From Thalassobacillus sp. CUG 92003 (GTDB taxonomy: Bacteria; Bacillota; Bacilli; Bacillales; Halobacillaceae): a DNA stretch of 64,000 nt. The notes under the pieces are model-generated. The model had not been told where the DNA came from. It did no database searches and worked only from the letters and a program-made list of their open reading frames with translations. Position 1 is the first letter of the stretch, and each line of letters begins with the position of its first letter. The DNA lies in NCBI RefSeq assembly GCF_013618635.1, contig NZ_JABLSJ010000012.1:1-64000 (forward strand), given 5' to 3'. Below are positions 18,226 through 26,856 of this stretch, piece by piece. The position numbers and the translations under genes are program-made.

Positions 18226-18681
18226 TCACCCCAATGGAGGGGTGCAGCATACGCTGGATTTTGTCATTGCATTGTTCAATAGCTTGATGGAACGAATAAC
18301 AGTCTCTTGTTCAAATTCATTCATGTGAGAGAAAACTTCGTTTAAGTATGCATTTATTTGCTGATCAATTGATGTTGCAACATAAGTTCCTTCTGTTGTT
18401 AAAGAAAGAATGTAGACTCTTCGGTCATCTGGATCGGGCGTCTTTTTCACTAAATTCATCTTGATTAACGATTGGATTTGTCGGCTAAAGGTTGTGATAT
18501 CTGTACCCAATACATCTGCAACTTTTTGGACGGAAGCTTTATGCTGGTGATCAATCTCATAAAGTATATGACTTTGTATTAATGAAATATCGAACCCACC
18601 GGCCGAACAGCAGCTTTTATTGAGAAAACCAAAGTGCCGAGTCATTATTTGAAATTGTGCACGAAGATCTTCGTTTTTCAT
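18226..18681 (-). CDS. MarR family regulator with cysteine clusters
   Basis: Predicted 151-aa MarR-type winged-helix repressor. The DNA-binding core is VQKVADVLGTDITTFSRQIQ (about residues 50-70) with the wing DPDDRRVYILSLT. Two Cys pairs stand out: KSCCSAGG near the N-terminus (about residues 23-25) and VCCTPPLG at the very C-terminus, which could bind As(III) or another soft metal(loid), or sense thiol oxidation. It lies upstream of the ArsO-like gene on the same strand and probably represses that unit. Confidence 0.82.
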   Translation of the reverse strand: MKNEDLRAQFQIMTRHFGFLNKSCCSAGGFDISLIQSHILYEIDHQHKASVQKVADVLGTDITTFSRQIQSLIKMNLVKKTPDPDDRRVYILSLTTEGTYVATSIDQQINAYLNEVFSHMNEFEQETVIRSIKLLNNAMTKSSVCCTPPLG

Positions 18682-18943
18682 TTTTGTTCACCTCTAATTT
18701 ATTTATACATCATATATTTGCTAAATGCAAATAAAATAAATTTAAAACACGGTTTCTTAACTTACCAAGACCTTAGTTATCCAAAGTTTCAAATAGTTTA
18801 TTATCTCGATATCAAGTCTTCAACTATCCTGCCCTATACTTGAAGACTCAGTTTTGAGATTAATTGTCTTGTCACTTAATAACCATTATTTCAAGATCAA
18901 CCCTTTGCCACTTGCATCCTTTACAAATTTAAGAATAAAAGAA

Positions 18944-18979
18944 AAGCCTCCCAAAAATTTATAAACTCTTGAAAGGCTT
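18944..18979 (-). terminator. Minus-strand terminator beside attachment site 2
   Basis: Imperfect AAGCCTCCC / GAAAGGCTT hairpin followed on the minus strand by TTTTCTTTTA. It lies about 80 bp left of core 2. Confidence 0.55.
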
Positions 18980-19057
18980 GTAAATTTAGTTTTAAAAACC
19001 AGTCAAAATCTAGTCAAATTATTCTTAAACCCTATGATGAAAGGGGTTTGGAGGCTA

Positions 19058-19075
19058 TCACATCATGCCGCCCAT
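19058..19075 (-). other. Attachment core 2 (groEL 3'-end copy)
   Basis: Minus-strand reading is Met-Gly-Gly-Met-Met followed by TGA. The 16-base core is identical to site 1. A degenerate 9-mer pair lies on its left (18999-19017) and a perfect ATCCAGTCA pair on its right (19173-19192). It is the boundary between block 1 and the mini-block. Confidence 0.7.
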
Positions 19076-19106
19076 TCAACAATAATAAGACCAACAGAAC
19101 CATGTT

Positions 19107-19279
19107 ATACCAAGGTTTCCATCGCAAAGTTAATTTATAAACCACAATAAGTTTTAATACTTTATGAACAGTATCCAGTCATAATCCAGTCACCAAAAAC
19201 ATTACCTAGATTTCAAAAAAATGGCTTTTTTACCGTTTGTACTAATGCATTTTTAAAATATTTCGGTTCACAAACTAGA
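19107..19279 (+). repeat. Right-arm repeat, copy B, with ATCCAGTCA pair
   Basis: Homologous to 636-815. The 9-mer pair (19173-19181 and 19184-19192) and the motif tactttatgaacagta preceding it are fully conserved while the rest drifts, which is the pattern expected for retained protein-binding sites. Confidence 0.65.
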
Positions 19280-19355
19280 AGCGATCGATAATAAAAGGCT
19301 GCCGCAATCGCGATTGAAAACCAAGTCGCCATTAAAATCCACAAAAATTTGAGCC

Positions 19356-19416
19356 GGTATAATAACCTTCTCCATCAATGGGTTGAACGGATGAATGGTA
19401 AAGTGATGGAATAGCC
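19356..19416 (+). repeat. 61-bp inverted repeat, right copy
   Basis: Same 61 bases as 978-1038 in the opposite orientation, with one mismatch. It falls inside the mini-block between cores 2 and 3. Confidence 0.6.
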
Positions 19417-19581
19417 ATTAAAAGCTAGAGCCCCAGACGTTAGTAGCTACTATCGGTACATTGTTTAATGATTTCATTGTTTCGTTTCATCTTGCTGAAT
19501 ATCTGAATAATTTGTTTTGTTTCACTGCTAGCTTACCTTAATTATCTTCCAAAGGAGATGAACGATCACCTATTAAAAGAA

Positions 19582-19617
19582 AGGCCTCTTAAGAGCTTAT
19601 AATCTCTTAAGAGGCCT
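19582..19617 (-). terminator. Minus-strand terminator beside attachment site 3
   Basis: Perfect 14-bp repeat AGGCCTCTTAAGAG with an 8-base loop, followed by TTTCTTTT on the minus strand. Confidence 0.7.
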
Positions 19618-19702
19618 AATAAATTTAGTATACGACCTAAAAACCTGTCAATATCCAGTCAAATTGTTCTCAAACCCTATGTTGAAAGGGTTTTTGGCGC
19701 TA

Positions 19703-19720
19703 TTACATCAAGCCGCCCAT
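19703..19720 (-). other. Attachment core 3 (variant groEL 3'-end copy)
   Basis: Minus-strand reading is Met-Gly-Gly-Leu-Met-stop, one base different from the other cores. A CCTGTCA/CCAGTCA pair lies on its left (19643-19662). It separates the 0.6-kb mini-block from the aromatic island. Confidence 0.65.
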
Positions 19721-20174
19721 GGATTTACTCAGATAAATTTAGGAAAATAGTGACTAAGTTAATGTATATTGACAACTTTTAATTGATTGGCTAAGCATAT
19801 TTCAATAATTACAGAGATATGTTCTGTTTATGGCATTCTAATAATGTGCCCCCGCGGGGGCCTGCGTAAATTAAAAAAGTCACTTGCCAACCTCTCATGA
19901 TATTTGCCATCTCCCGTAGCCCGCTTTGAATCTCAAGACGAAGTTCCGTCATTAACACGACTCTTGTTTATATTATTCGACTCTCTTCTTTTTTCCGGAC
20001 CAGAATCCTTTCCATGGGGACTAAAAAATCTCGTAAATGAATCATCATAAACGGCGGTTTTAAGGTAACATATAACGAGGTCGGCCGTTTGCCAAAATAG
20101 TCTCGAAGTAACTTTCAAAAGACCCTTTTCGGCTTTTTAACGTTTTTCTTTATGGCCTCAGAGGGTAAAGGGTA
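19721..20174. other. Gap with degenerate frames and a GC palindrome
   Basis: No supported gene. It contains the palindrome CCCCCGCGGGGG at about 19847-19860 and a stop-interrupted minus-strand frame (about 19870-20118) with protein-like text (VTSRLFWQTADLVICYLKTA) that may be IS debris. Confidence 0.35.
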
Positions 20175-20399
20175 ATGGAATATCTGATAGATACCACAAC
20201 ACAAGTGGTTCATCGATCCTCTTATGTCGGGGACGTTTGCGATTTTCACACAACTCCACTTACGCAACGAGAAAGTTCTCAAGATGAAAATTATGTCAAT
20301 CGATTAGTGAAAGAAACAAGTTATACAAAAATTCAAACATTGTTATCAATTGGCCGTTACGCCGAGTCAGATGTATGTTTAGAAGGGAGAAGGTTATGA
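20175..20399 (+). CDS. Possible small protein coupled to des
   Basis: A 74-codon frame with start ATG behind AAAGGGTA; its TGA overlaps the desaturase ATG (ATGA). This overlap, and the absence of another start, make a translated leader or small protein plausible. No family is recognised and no membrane segment or clear motif is seen. It may instead be a chance frame. Confidence 0.35.
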   Translation: MEYLIDTTTQVVHRSSYVGDVCDFHTTPLTQRESSQDENYVNRLVKETSYTKIQTLLSIGRYAESDVCLEGRRL

Positions 20400-21448
20400 G
20401 CAAACAACAACAGGCAGAGCTGAAGAAAAGGGTGGCACCGTTTGCAAAATCAGATACAAAAGTAGGGGTCGCACAGTTAATCAATAGTGTTATACCGTTT
20501 TTCTTGTTTTGGTTCCTCGCATACCAAAGTTTATCGGTATCCATTTGGTTGACCCTTGCAGTAACAGTGATTGCCGCCTGTTTTGTCGTTCGCATCTTTA
20601 TCATTTTCCATGACTGCGCCCACGGGTCATTTTTCAAAAGCAGTCAAGCGAATCGAGTAGTTGGTACGTTTACCGGCATTATCTCCCATTTTGCTTTTGC
20701 AAAATGGAAACGCAGCCACATGATGCACCATGCGACAAGCGGCAATTTAGATAAACGAGGCACCGGAGATATATGGATGATGACGGTGGATGAATATATT
20801 CACGCTTCTTTTTGGACCCGATTAACGTATAGGCTGTATCGTAACCCCATTGTAATGTTCGGATTAGGTCCATTTTTCCTTTTCCTTGTAGACAATCGGT
20901 TTAATAAAAAAGGGGCTAAACGAAAAGAGAGAATGAACACGTATTTCATCAACACTTCCATTGCAGTTATCTACGCGCTGTTAATATGGATCATCGGTTG
21001 GCAGGCCTTTCTGATTGTACAGCTTCCCATTCTGTTCCTATCAGGAGCCATCGGCATTTGGTTGTTCTATGTCCAGCACCAGTTTGAAGATTCATACTTT
21101 GAAAATGAAGAGGAATGGGATTTTGTCAAGGCCGCCGTCGACGGAAGTTCCTATTACAAGCTTCCTACGGTCATGCAGTGGATTACCGGCAACATTGGTT
21201 TCCATCACGTGCATCATCTCAGTCCAAGGGTCCCTAATTACAACCTAGAAAAAACCCATAATAATGTAACGCCACTTCAACAGGCGACAACCATCACACT
21301 GGCTTCCAGTCTGGAATCGTTTCGTTTCCGGGTGTATGACGAAGCCAACAAGAAATTTGTAAGCTTTAAAGAAATGAAAAACATTTTACGGCAAAGAAAA
21401 ATGAGAAGACAACAAAACCCTCGAACCCCAAACTATCAGGGACGATAA
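20396..21448 (+). CDS. des: Fatty acid desaturase (Bacillus Des type)
   Basis: Predicted 350-aa membrane acyl-lipid desaturase, the di-iron enzyme that introduces a double bond into phospholipid acyl chains to restore fluidity in the cold. The three His boxes are intact: HDCAHGSF (about residue 77), HMMHHATSG (about 112) and HVHHLSP (about 278). It closely follows the B. subtilis Des sequence pattern as I know it, for example NLDKRGTGDIWM and GSSYYKLP. The helices lie at about residues 30-75, 160-185 and 190-220. GGGAGAAGG precedes the start. No desKR two-component genes are nearby. Confidence 0.92.
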   Translation: MSKQQQAELKKRVAPFAKSDTKVGVAQLINSVIPFFLFWFLAYQSLSVSIWLTLAVTVIAACFVVRIFIIFHDCAHGSFFKSSQANRVVGTFTGIISHFAFAKWKRSHMMHHATSGNLDKRGTGDIWMMTVDEYIHASFWTRLTYRLYRNPIVMFGLGPFFLFLVDNRFNKKGAKRKERMNTYFINTSIAVIYALLIWIIGWQAFLIVQLPILFLSGAIGIWLFYVQHQFEDSYFENEEEWDFVKAAVDGSSYYKLPTVMQWITGNIGFHHVHHLSPRVPNYNLEKTHNNVTPLQQATTITLASSLESFRFRVYDEANKKFVSFKEMKNILRQRKMRRQQNPRTPNYQGR

Positions 21449-21478
21449 AAATAAAAAAGGGCACAGATTCCTATTTGA

Positions 21479-22020
21479 AGTGACCCCATAAAGTTAGACA
21501 ATTATTTATTAAGCAGCTTGTTGGGCATGAGTTCGGAATTGTATGGGACTCATGCCTTTTAATTTTGCTTTAATTCGTTTGTTATTGTAATAATCCATAT
21601 ACTTATCTAATTCTTGCTTAAAGTGATCTATACTTTCAAATTCATTCAGAGAAATTCGGACTTCATAATTCCAAAGAAGTTTTCAATGACGGCGTTGTCA
21701 TAACAGTTTCCTTTTACGTGACATACTTTGTGTTATTCCACGTTTCTTTAAGGCATGGCGATATTGTTTCATCTGGTAATGCCATCCCTGATCAGAGTGG
21801 ATAATTAAGTTGTTATCTCCTATTAATCGTTCAAATGACGTTTCTAACATGGCTGAGACTAGCGAGTAAGTCGGCCTGGAATGGATGGTATAGGTGATAA
21901 TTTCTCCATTAAATAAATCAAGAATAGGAGATAAGTTTATTGCACGTAAAATTTATGATAAAAAAGTTCTTAACTCATATTCAACAAAATGGCCCTTTAA
22001 TGGAATAAATACCGCTTTTG
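21479..22020 (-). pseudogene. IS3-family (IS150 group) transposase relic
   Basis: The minus strand encodes an OrfB integrase-like tail ending in GMSPIQFRTHAQQAA-stop (stop at 21509) and, in shifted frames, THSRPTYSLVSAMLE-type and SDQGWHYQMKQYRHAL-type segments of the DDE core. At least two frame changes make it inactive. The sequence tgaccccataaagttagaca at 21481-21500 resembles an IS150-type terminal repeat. The other end is not clear. Confidence 0.65.
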
Positions 22021-22150
22021 GTTTTCCACTTCTCTAAAGTGAATCATTTGCTAAAAAGGCGGCTGATCCATCCTTTTTCTTCTCTAGCTTATGATCCTCC
22101 TGGTTGGCTACAAATTTGCTGTTTTGCTTCCTGGCTCTCTCTTAATGCCT

Positions 22151-22180
22151 GCCCCTTGCTCTCAATGCAGGGGCTTTTTT
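22151..22180 (+). terminator. Terminator-like hairpin
   Basis: GCCCC...GGGGC stem followed by six T. It lies right of the IS3 relic with no intact gene upstream, so it probably belonged to a lost gene. Confidence 0.5.
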
Positions 22181-22499
22181 ATGGATAGAGATTCGGAAAG
22201 TAGGAAGGATTATCCTTCTTTATAATATTGGGCTAAGTAAGCCAAATTGAAAAACTGTTATCATGGCGATTATCAATAGAACTATTTCACTAATAGTTAA
22301 AATAGATTGTTTTGGATTTTGAGTATATTTTCACTCAAAAAATGCTCTAACTACTAAATCCAATACAGTAAAAATTACACCTGCAAACACCAGCGGGTAT
22401 AATCACTACTAACATAAGTTAATCACGCCTATACGATCGACGTTTTAACTTTCCATTATTATCTTGAGGTTAAATAAGATATCATTGTGTATGAAGAAG

Positions 22500-22519
22500 A
22501 TCCAGTCAAAATCCAGTCA
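22500..22519 (+). repeat. Orphan ATCCAGTCA pair
   Basis: Two ATCCAGTCA 9-mers 11 bp apart, as at the attachment sites, but without any groEL-type core nearby. The 22190-22700 stretch around it holds no gene I can support. It may mark an old element end whose core was deleted. Confidence 0.5.
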
Positions 22520-22704
22520 CAAATATAGAACGTGAGGATACACCACTACCTTTGTTATTAGTTTTCCTTATCTTTAAAAATCTGCAACCAAAGCAAACGA
22601 TGGTAGAACTAATACAATAGTGACCCGAACGGAAGGAATCCCCCTTTAAATAGCACATACTTCTACGATGCATTGTGAAATTGATGTTGAAAGCACCAAT
22701 TCAT

Positions 22705-23826
22705 TTAGCTTTTTTGTAAGCTTGGAGAGAATTCACTTTTAATATTCTGATGACCATTATTATCTGTATAAACTTCTTCTCTTTGTAGGCCGAACTTATC
22801 CATAATCGGTAAGTCACTTACTGAGAATAAGTAAACATCATCCGTTGATGTTGAAACATGTTCATGCCATGCCCAATTCGGAATCACCAAAATGTCTCCT
22901 TCTGACCAATCATAACGCACATTATCAATGACTGTATATCCCTCACCCTTATATACATGAACGACTGTTGAGCTTGTATGACGGTGGGCTTTTGATTGGA
23001 ATCCTGGTGTCAACTTTTGAACACATGATGAAATATTTGGGTGCGCTGTTTCTCCATTAGAAGGGCTCAGATACTCAACAATATAACCATCATAAGGATC
23101 AGGTTCCAAATCAGATAAACTATTTAATGCTTTTTCTGTTTGTCCCCATTTATAAGCCCCAAGAGGTGTGTGTTCACTATTTCGGTCTTCAAGTGGTCTT
23201 ACATGCCCTCCCGCATATTTCCTAATAGAGTAGTTATCTGGTAAAGAGGGTTGTTCAATACCATCTGGATGTCCTTCGAAAAATGATCCGTTCAAAAAAT
23301 AAATTGTTGGGATATCTAAAACGTCGATCCAGAACATTGGTTTATCGCCTGGTTGAGAGTGCCCGTGCCAGCGCCCTTTAGGAGTGGATAGAAAATCCCC
23401 TTCTTCCATAAACAAGCGTTCACCATCCACAATGGAGTACGCTCCATCTCCCTCTTTAATAAATCGTAGCGCACTTTGTGTATGCTTGTGGGAAGGCGCT
23501 GTTTCACCTGGGAGAATAAGCTGTACGGCGACATACATAGTGGATGTTGTTGAGCCCCATCCATAGGGTTCGCGGTCTTCTAGACCAGGATTCTGCAAAT
23601 AGATTGCTCTTCTCTCTCCTCCTCTTTCAGGAGTAAAGATTTCGGTTGCTTCCTCCAACTTCTTCTTAATTAAGTCCCATTTCCACAAATAGGGCTTAAC
23701 ATTTTGGTTCGGCTCTTTTGAAGCAAGTTTTGGAATCGCCTGCCAAAGAGGTCCTAGATGATGCTGTTGAATGTCATTATCAAAATCCTGAACCTGTTTA
23801 CTGTTCATAAAGTTATTTTGTTCCAT
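22705..23826 (-). CDS. Gentisate 1,2-dioxygenase
   Basis: Predicted 373-aa bicupin dioxygenase that opens gentisate (2,5-dihydroxybenzoate) to maleylpyruvate using Fe(II). Cupin 1 has its ligands in PSHKHTQSALRF (His 113, 115) and RWHGH (154, 156). Cupin 2 has KAHRHTSSTVVH and WHEH. The N-terminal LGPLWQAIPKL is typical of the family and length is normal. It is the last gene of a three-gene operon with a DinB-fold protein and an FAH-type hydrolase, which together supply the entire gentisate route to fumarate and pyruvate. The related salicylate-cleaving enzymes of the same fold remain an alternative. Confidence 0.9.
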   Translation of the reverse strand: MEQNNFMNSKQVQDFDNDIQQHHLGPLWQAIPKLASKEPNQNVKPYLWKWDLIKKKLEEATEIFTPERGGERRAIYLQNPGLEDREPYGWGSTTSTMYVAVQLILPGETAPSHKHTQSALRFIKEGDGAYSIVDGERLFMEEGDFLSTPKGRWHGHSQPGDKPMFWIDVLDIPTIYFLNGSFFEGHPDGIEQPSLPDNYSIRKYAGGHVRPLEDRNSEHTPLGAYKWGQTEKALNSLSDLEPDPYDGYIVEYLSPSNGETAHPNISSCVQKLTPGFQSKAHRHTSSTVVHVYKGEGYTVIDNVRYDWSEGDILVIPNWAWHEHVSTSTDDVYLFSVSDLPIMDKFGLQREEVYTDNNGHQNIKSEFSPSLQKS

Positions 23827-23842
23827 TTGTCTTTACCTCCTT

Positions 23843-24334
23843 TTAATTTTTCACTTCTTGCTTATAATTCTTCAGGTTTCTTTCAACTTGATTGATATGC
23901 TTATCAATGTGTTCCACGATAAAGTGGTCAATTAAAAAAGATAATGGCTTAACACCAATTCTGGGAACAACATGCTCTTTTTCAATATCCAACACGTCAG
24001 GATCCAAGTTACCTAGTTCTAAGATCACTCGATCTTTTGCCACTACAATCTTGCTGCGAATCTCTTCAATATCCTGATTTTCAACATCTCTTACAGCAGC
24101 TAACCTATCATCATCCTTAAGTGTTCGCCCCCACTTTTCGTTACTGTTGATGGCGAGCAGAAGATCTTCAATCCAAAAATTCATCCATTCATCTACGTGA
24201 CAGTGTACTTGTAAAATGGACCATTCGTTCTCAGAGGGTTTCCATTTCACAACCTCCTCAGATACATCCGAAACCTTTAGGTATTGGGTAACTTTTTCTT
24301 CTACAAGTTGTTGATATTTTTGTAAACGGCTCAT
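23843..24334 (-). CDS. DinB-fold protein, probable maleylpyruvate isomerase
   Basis: Predicted 163-aa four-helix DinB/YfiT superfamily protein. Three His positions fit the usual metal triad: one in QVHCHVDEW (about residue 45) and two in FIVEHIDKHINQ (about 140). Its start overlaps the stop of the fumarylpyruvate hydrolase gene (TAATG) and it precedes gentisate dioxygenase by 16 bp, so it fills the one missing step, maleylpyruvate to fumarylpyruvate. Known DinB-fold isomerases in actinobacteria use mycothiol. Bacillaceae make bacillithiol, so a bacillithiol-dependent isomerase is the inference. No classical zeta-GST isomerase is present in the window. Confidence 0.75.
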   Translation of the reverse strand: MSRLQKYQQLVEEKVTQYLKVSDVSEEVVKWKPSENEWSILQVHCHVDEWMNFWIEDLLLAINSNEKWGRTLKDDDRLAAVRDVENQDIEEIRSKIVVAKDRVILELGNLDPDVLDIEKEHVVPRIGVKPLSFLIDHFIVEHIDKHINQVERNLKNYKQEVKN

Positions 24335-25293
24335 TATTTAACCCCCGCTTTTTGTAGAGCTTCTTCTTTCACAACATTTTCTAACACTCCGATTTCATCA
24401 ATGCTGATGGTAACTGTATCCCCTTCCCCAAGGTATTCTTGAGGTTCACGTGCAGCGCCTACACCTCCAGGAGTTCCTGTAAGAATGACGTCGCCTGGTT
24501 CCAGCGTGATTAGTTCGGACAAAAATTGTACTAAAAAGTTTACATTGAACACTAGATTACCAGTATTTGATTTTTGTTTAGTTTCACCATTCAGTTTCAA
24601 TTCGATGTTTAATGAATGTGGATCTGAAACGTCTTCTTTAGTGACGAGCCACGGACCTAAAGGTAAAGTTCCATCGATGCTTTTTCCTTGAAGCCACTGC
24701 AGTGTCCTTTTCTGAAGATCTCTTGCACTAACGTCATTAGCAATCGTATAACCCGCCACATAATCTAGCGCGTCCTCTTTCTTTACATTCTGAGCTTCTT
24801 TTCCAATAACAAATGCAAACTCTGCTTCAAAATCAAACTGTTTAGAAACATCTTTTAAGTGAATAGGTTCTTCCGGTCCGGATATTGTATTGTTGAACTT
24901 AGCAAATACAACCGGAGTTTCTGGCAATTCTCTCTTCATTTCCAAAATGTGCTCCTTGTAATTATGACCGACACAAATAATCTTGCCTGGTTTACCTACT
25001 GGAGCTTCTAGCTTTATATCTTTTTCATTAATTATAACTACGCTATCCGCTTCTTTTTTCTTATTTAGTATGAAGTCCACCGCTTTTTTTGCTTCTTTCA
25101 ATGATTCCTCGCCACCTTCTAATAGGGATGACATATCAGATGGAACGATGACGTTAGCGACTTTTTGAGCGATCTGATTTCCCTGACTCCTTAAATAACT
25201 GACATAAGCACGATTTAAATCTACAATGAAACCCCTTTCATAAACACCTGTACGTTTTTCCTGTTGACCTACTAGATAGTTAACTATTTTCAC
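24334..25293 (-). CDS. Fumarylpyruvate hydrolase (FAH family)
   Basis: Predicted 319-aa fumarylacetoacetate-hydrolase superfamily enzyme. Given its operon it probably cleaves fumarylpyruvate to fumarate and pyruvate. Motifs: VGHNYKEHI (substrate loop), FDFEAEFAFVIGK (metal-binding ExE), ANDVSARDLQ and the TGTPGGVG loop near the C-terminus. I start at the GTG at 25293 because AAGGAG lies 8 bases upstream; the frame upstream of it runs through the operator palindromes and is not coding. It is the first gene of the gentisate operon. The N-terminal 80-residue extension is usual for the long FAH form. Confidence 0.88.
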   Translation of the reverse strand: MKIVNYLVGQQEKRTGVYERGFIVDLNRAYVSYLRSQGNQIAQKVANVIVPSDMSSLLEGGEESLKEAKKAVDFILNKKKEADSVVIINEKDIKLEAPVGKPGKIICVGHNYKEHILEMKRELPETPVVFAKFNNTISGPEEPIHLKDVSKQFDFEAEFAFVIGKEAQNVKKEDALDYVAGYTIANDVSARDLQKRTLQWLQGKSIDGTLPLGPWLVTKEDVSDPHSLNIELKLNGETKQKSNTGNLVFNVNFLVQFLSELITLEPGDVILTGTPGGVGAAREPQEYLGEGDTVTISIDEIGVLENVVKEEALQKAGVK

Positions 25294-25309
25294 ATTCACC
25301 ACTCCTTGA

Positions 25310-25342
25310 TTCACATAGTGAATAATTAATTCACTAAATGAA
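25310..25342. promoter_or_regulatory. Tandem palindromic operators of the gentisate operon
   Basis: TTCACATAGTGAA (25310-25322) is a perfect TTCAC-N3-GTGAA palindrome, and TTCACTAAATGAA (25330-25342) is a second, weaker copy. Their centres are 20 bp apart, two helical turns. They lie just upstream of the ribosome binding site of the operon. The likely ligand is the IclR protein encoded at 25753-26526. Confidence 0.55.
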
Positions 25343-25752
25343 CAGTTTGTTAAAGCACATAATATAACCATATTTCTGAATTGTCAAATAATATACTTGT
25401 TTTTTCATCTTATGATACTTGAAAAATATAAAATATAAGGAGGGGGACCGCATATTTCAAACGGGATATAAGGGACAAAAAATTGCACTCATCCGGAGTA
25501 ATTGACAAAATAAGAGGTAAGTTTTTAAAAATCGATTTAGTTGTTTTTGTCAACCAGTCAGTACATATGCTGAGCTTATCGAGGCTTTATATGATTACTC
25601 AACTTTATTTTCTTATTTTTTGATTATGAGAAGTGATTCCATTTCATATTACAAATGAATAAAACAACAAAATGGAAAGAAGAGAGTAGCACAACGGCAA
25701 ACGTATTTAAAAACTACGGATTAACATGATAGAGTTATTCCGTAGTTACAAA

Positions 25753-26526
25753 TTATAAACGATAGCCCAATCTTTCTGATATTTTGAGTGCAATGTTTTT
25801 TGATCTTTTAATAGAAGATTCTAAAACTTCTTCGGATAATTTAAAGCTTGGTGCAGCAATGGCCATTGCTGCCACTATATCCCCATTAGAATCATAAACA
25901 GGAACTGAGATCGACGTTATGCCAAAGTATGTCTCTTCATGATCTACATGATAGCCTTGTTCATGAATTTTTTTTAATCGTTCCAAGAAAACTTTTTCAT
26001 CAGTTACTGTATAGGGCGTATGTTTTTTTATCGGATGATTACTTAAGAATTCGGTAACTTCACTTTGAGAAGAATAAGCCATGAAAAGGATACCAAGAGC
26101 TCCAAAGTGTAATAATCTTTGCTTTCCAACATAAGACCCAGGTTCAAAATCATCTTCACTATCAAACTTCAATATATATTGAATTTGACCACCGTGCTTC
26201 TCTGCTAACAATACCTGAAATCCAGTTTCTTTATGTAACTCTTTTAAATACGGCTCTGATTCTTGTCTTATGTCAAGTTTCTCTAATACGATACCGCCAT
26301 ATCCCAACATTTTATAGCCCAGTTTGTAAGCACTTTCTTTGGGCTCGTAAGTAATCAATCCATTCTTTTCAAGTGTCCACAGCAAACGGTAAGTTGTTGC
26401 TTTTGCTAAGCCTGTTTTTTGTACAAGTTCATCTATGGTTAGTAAATACGTATCAAAATTAAAGCAATCTAAAATCTTTATTGCTCTTTCGACCGTCTGT
26501 AAGGGGGTTACATTAATTTCACGCAT
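25753..26526 (-). CDS. IclR family regulator (gentisate operon)
   Basis: Predicted 257-aa IclR regulator. The N-terminal winged HTH (VERAIKILDCFNFDTYLLT, then LVQKTGLAKATTYRLLWTL) is followed by the GAF-like ligand domain from about residue 80. Family members typically sense aromatic acids or their ring-cleavage products. It lies upstream of the gentisate operon on the same strand, separated by about 380 bp that carry the tandem palindromes, and is the probable regulator of it. The 25343-25752 gap otherwise holds no gene. Confidence 0.87.
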   Translation of the reverse strand: MREINVTPLQTVERAIKILDCFNFDTYLLTIDELVQKTGLAKATTYRLLWTLEKNGLITYEPKESAYKLGYKMLGYGGIVLEKLDIRQESEPYLKELHKETGFQVLLAEKHGGQIQYILKFDSEDDFEPGSYVGKQRLLHFGALGILFMAYSSQSEVTEFLSNHPIKKHTPYTVTDEKVFLERLKKIHEQGYHVDHEETYFGITSISVPVYDSNGDIVAAMAIAAPSFKLSEEVLESSIKRSKNIALKISERLGYRL

Positions 26527-26856
26527 TTTCTTCTCCTTTTATAATCTGCTCATTTATTGCAAGGAAAGATTCTCTTCCCTAGGTTGAGCATACATTATCG
26601 CAGGTCATTTTAAAAATCAAGGCCATTTTTAGAATCAGAAAACCTTACCTTTAGTTTGAAATGAATTACAATTAAAATCTAATCACCATCAATCAAGTTG
26701 TGAGAGTGTTCTTTGCTTATTCAACCCTCCATCCAAGGCATCCTAGTATGGCATAGCGGAGGTCAATGATGGAATTTTTTATAGGAAAAAGTTTAACAAT
26801 ATGATTTCTTCTAATTGTAGAATGTGAAAGAAAATGGGCTGGCTATTTTTTAACAG

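Noticed and set aside
19842-19861. CCCCCGCGGGGG palindrome as a terminator
   Set aside because: No T-run on either side and no gene ending nearby; probably debris.
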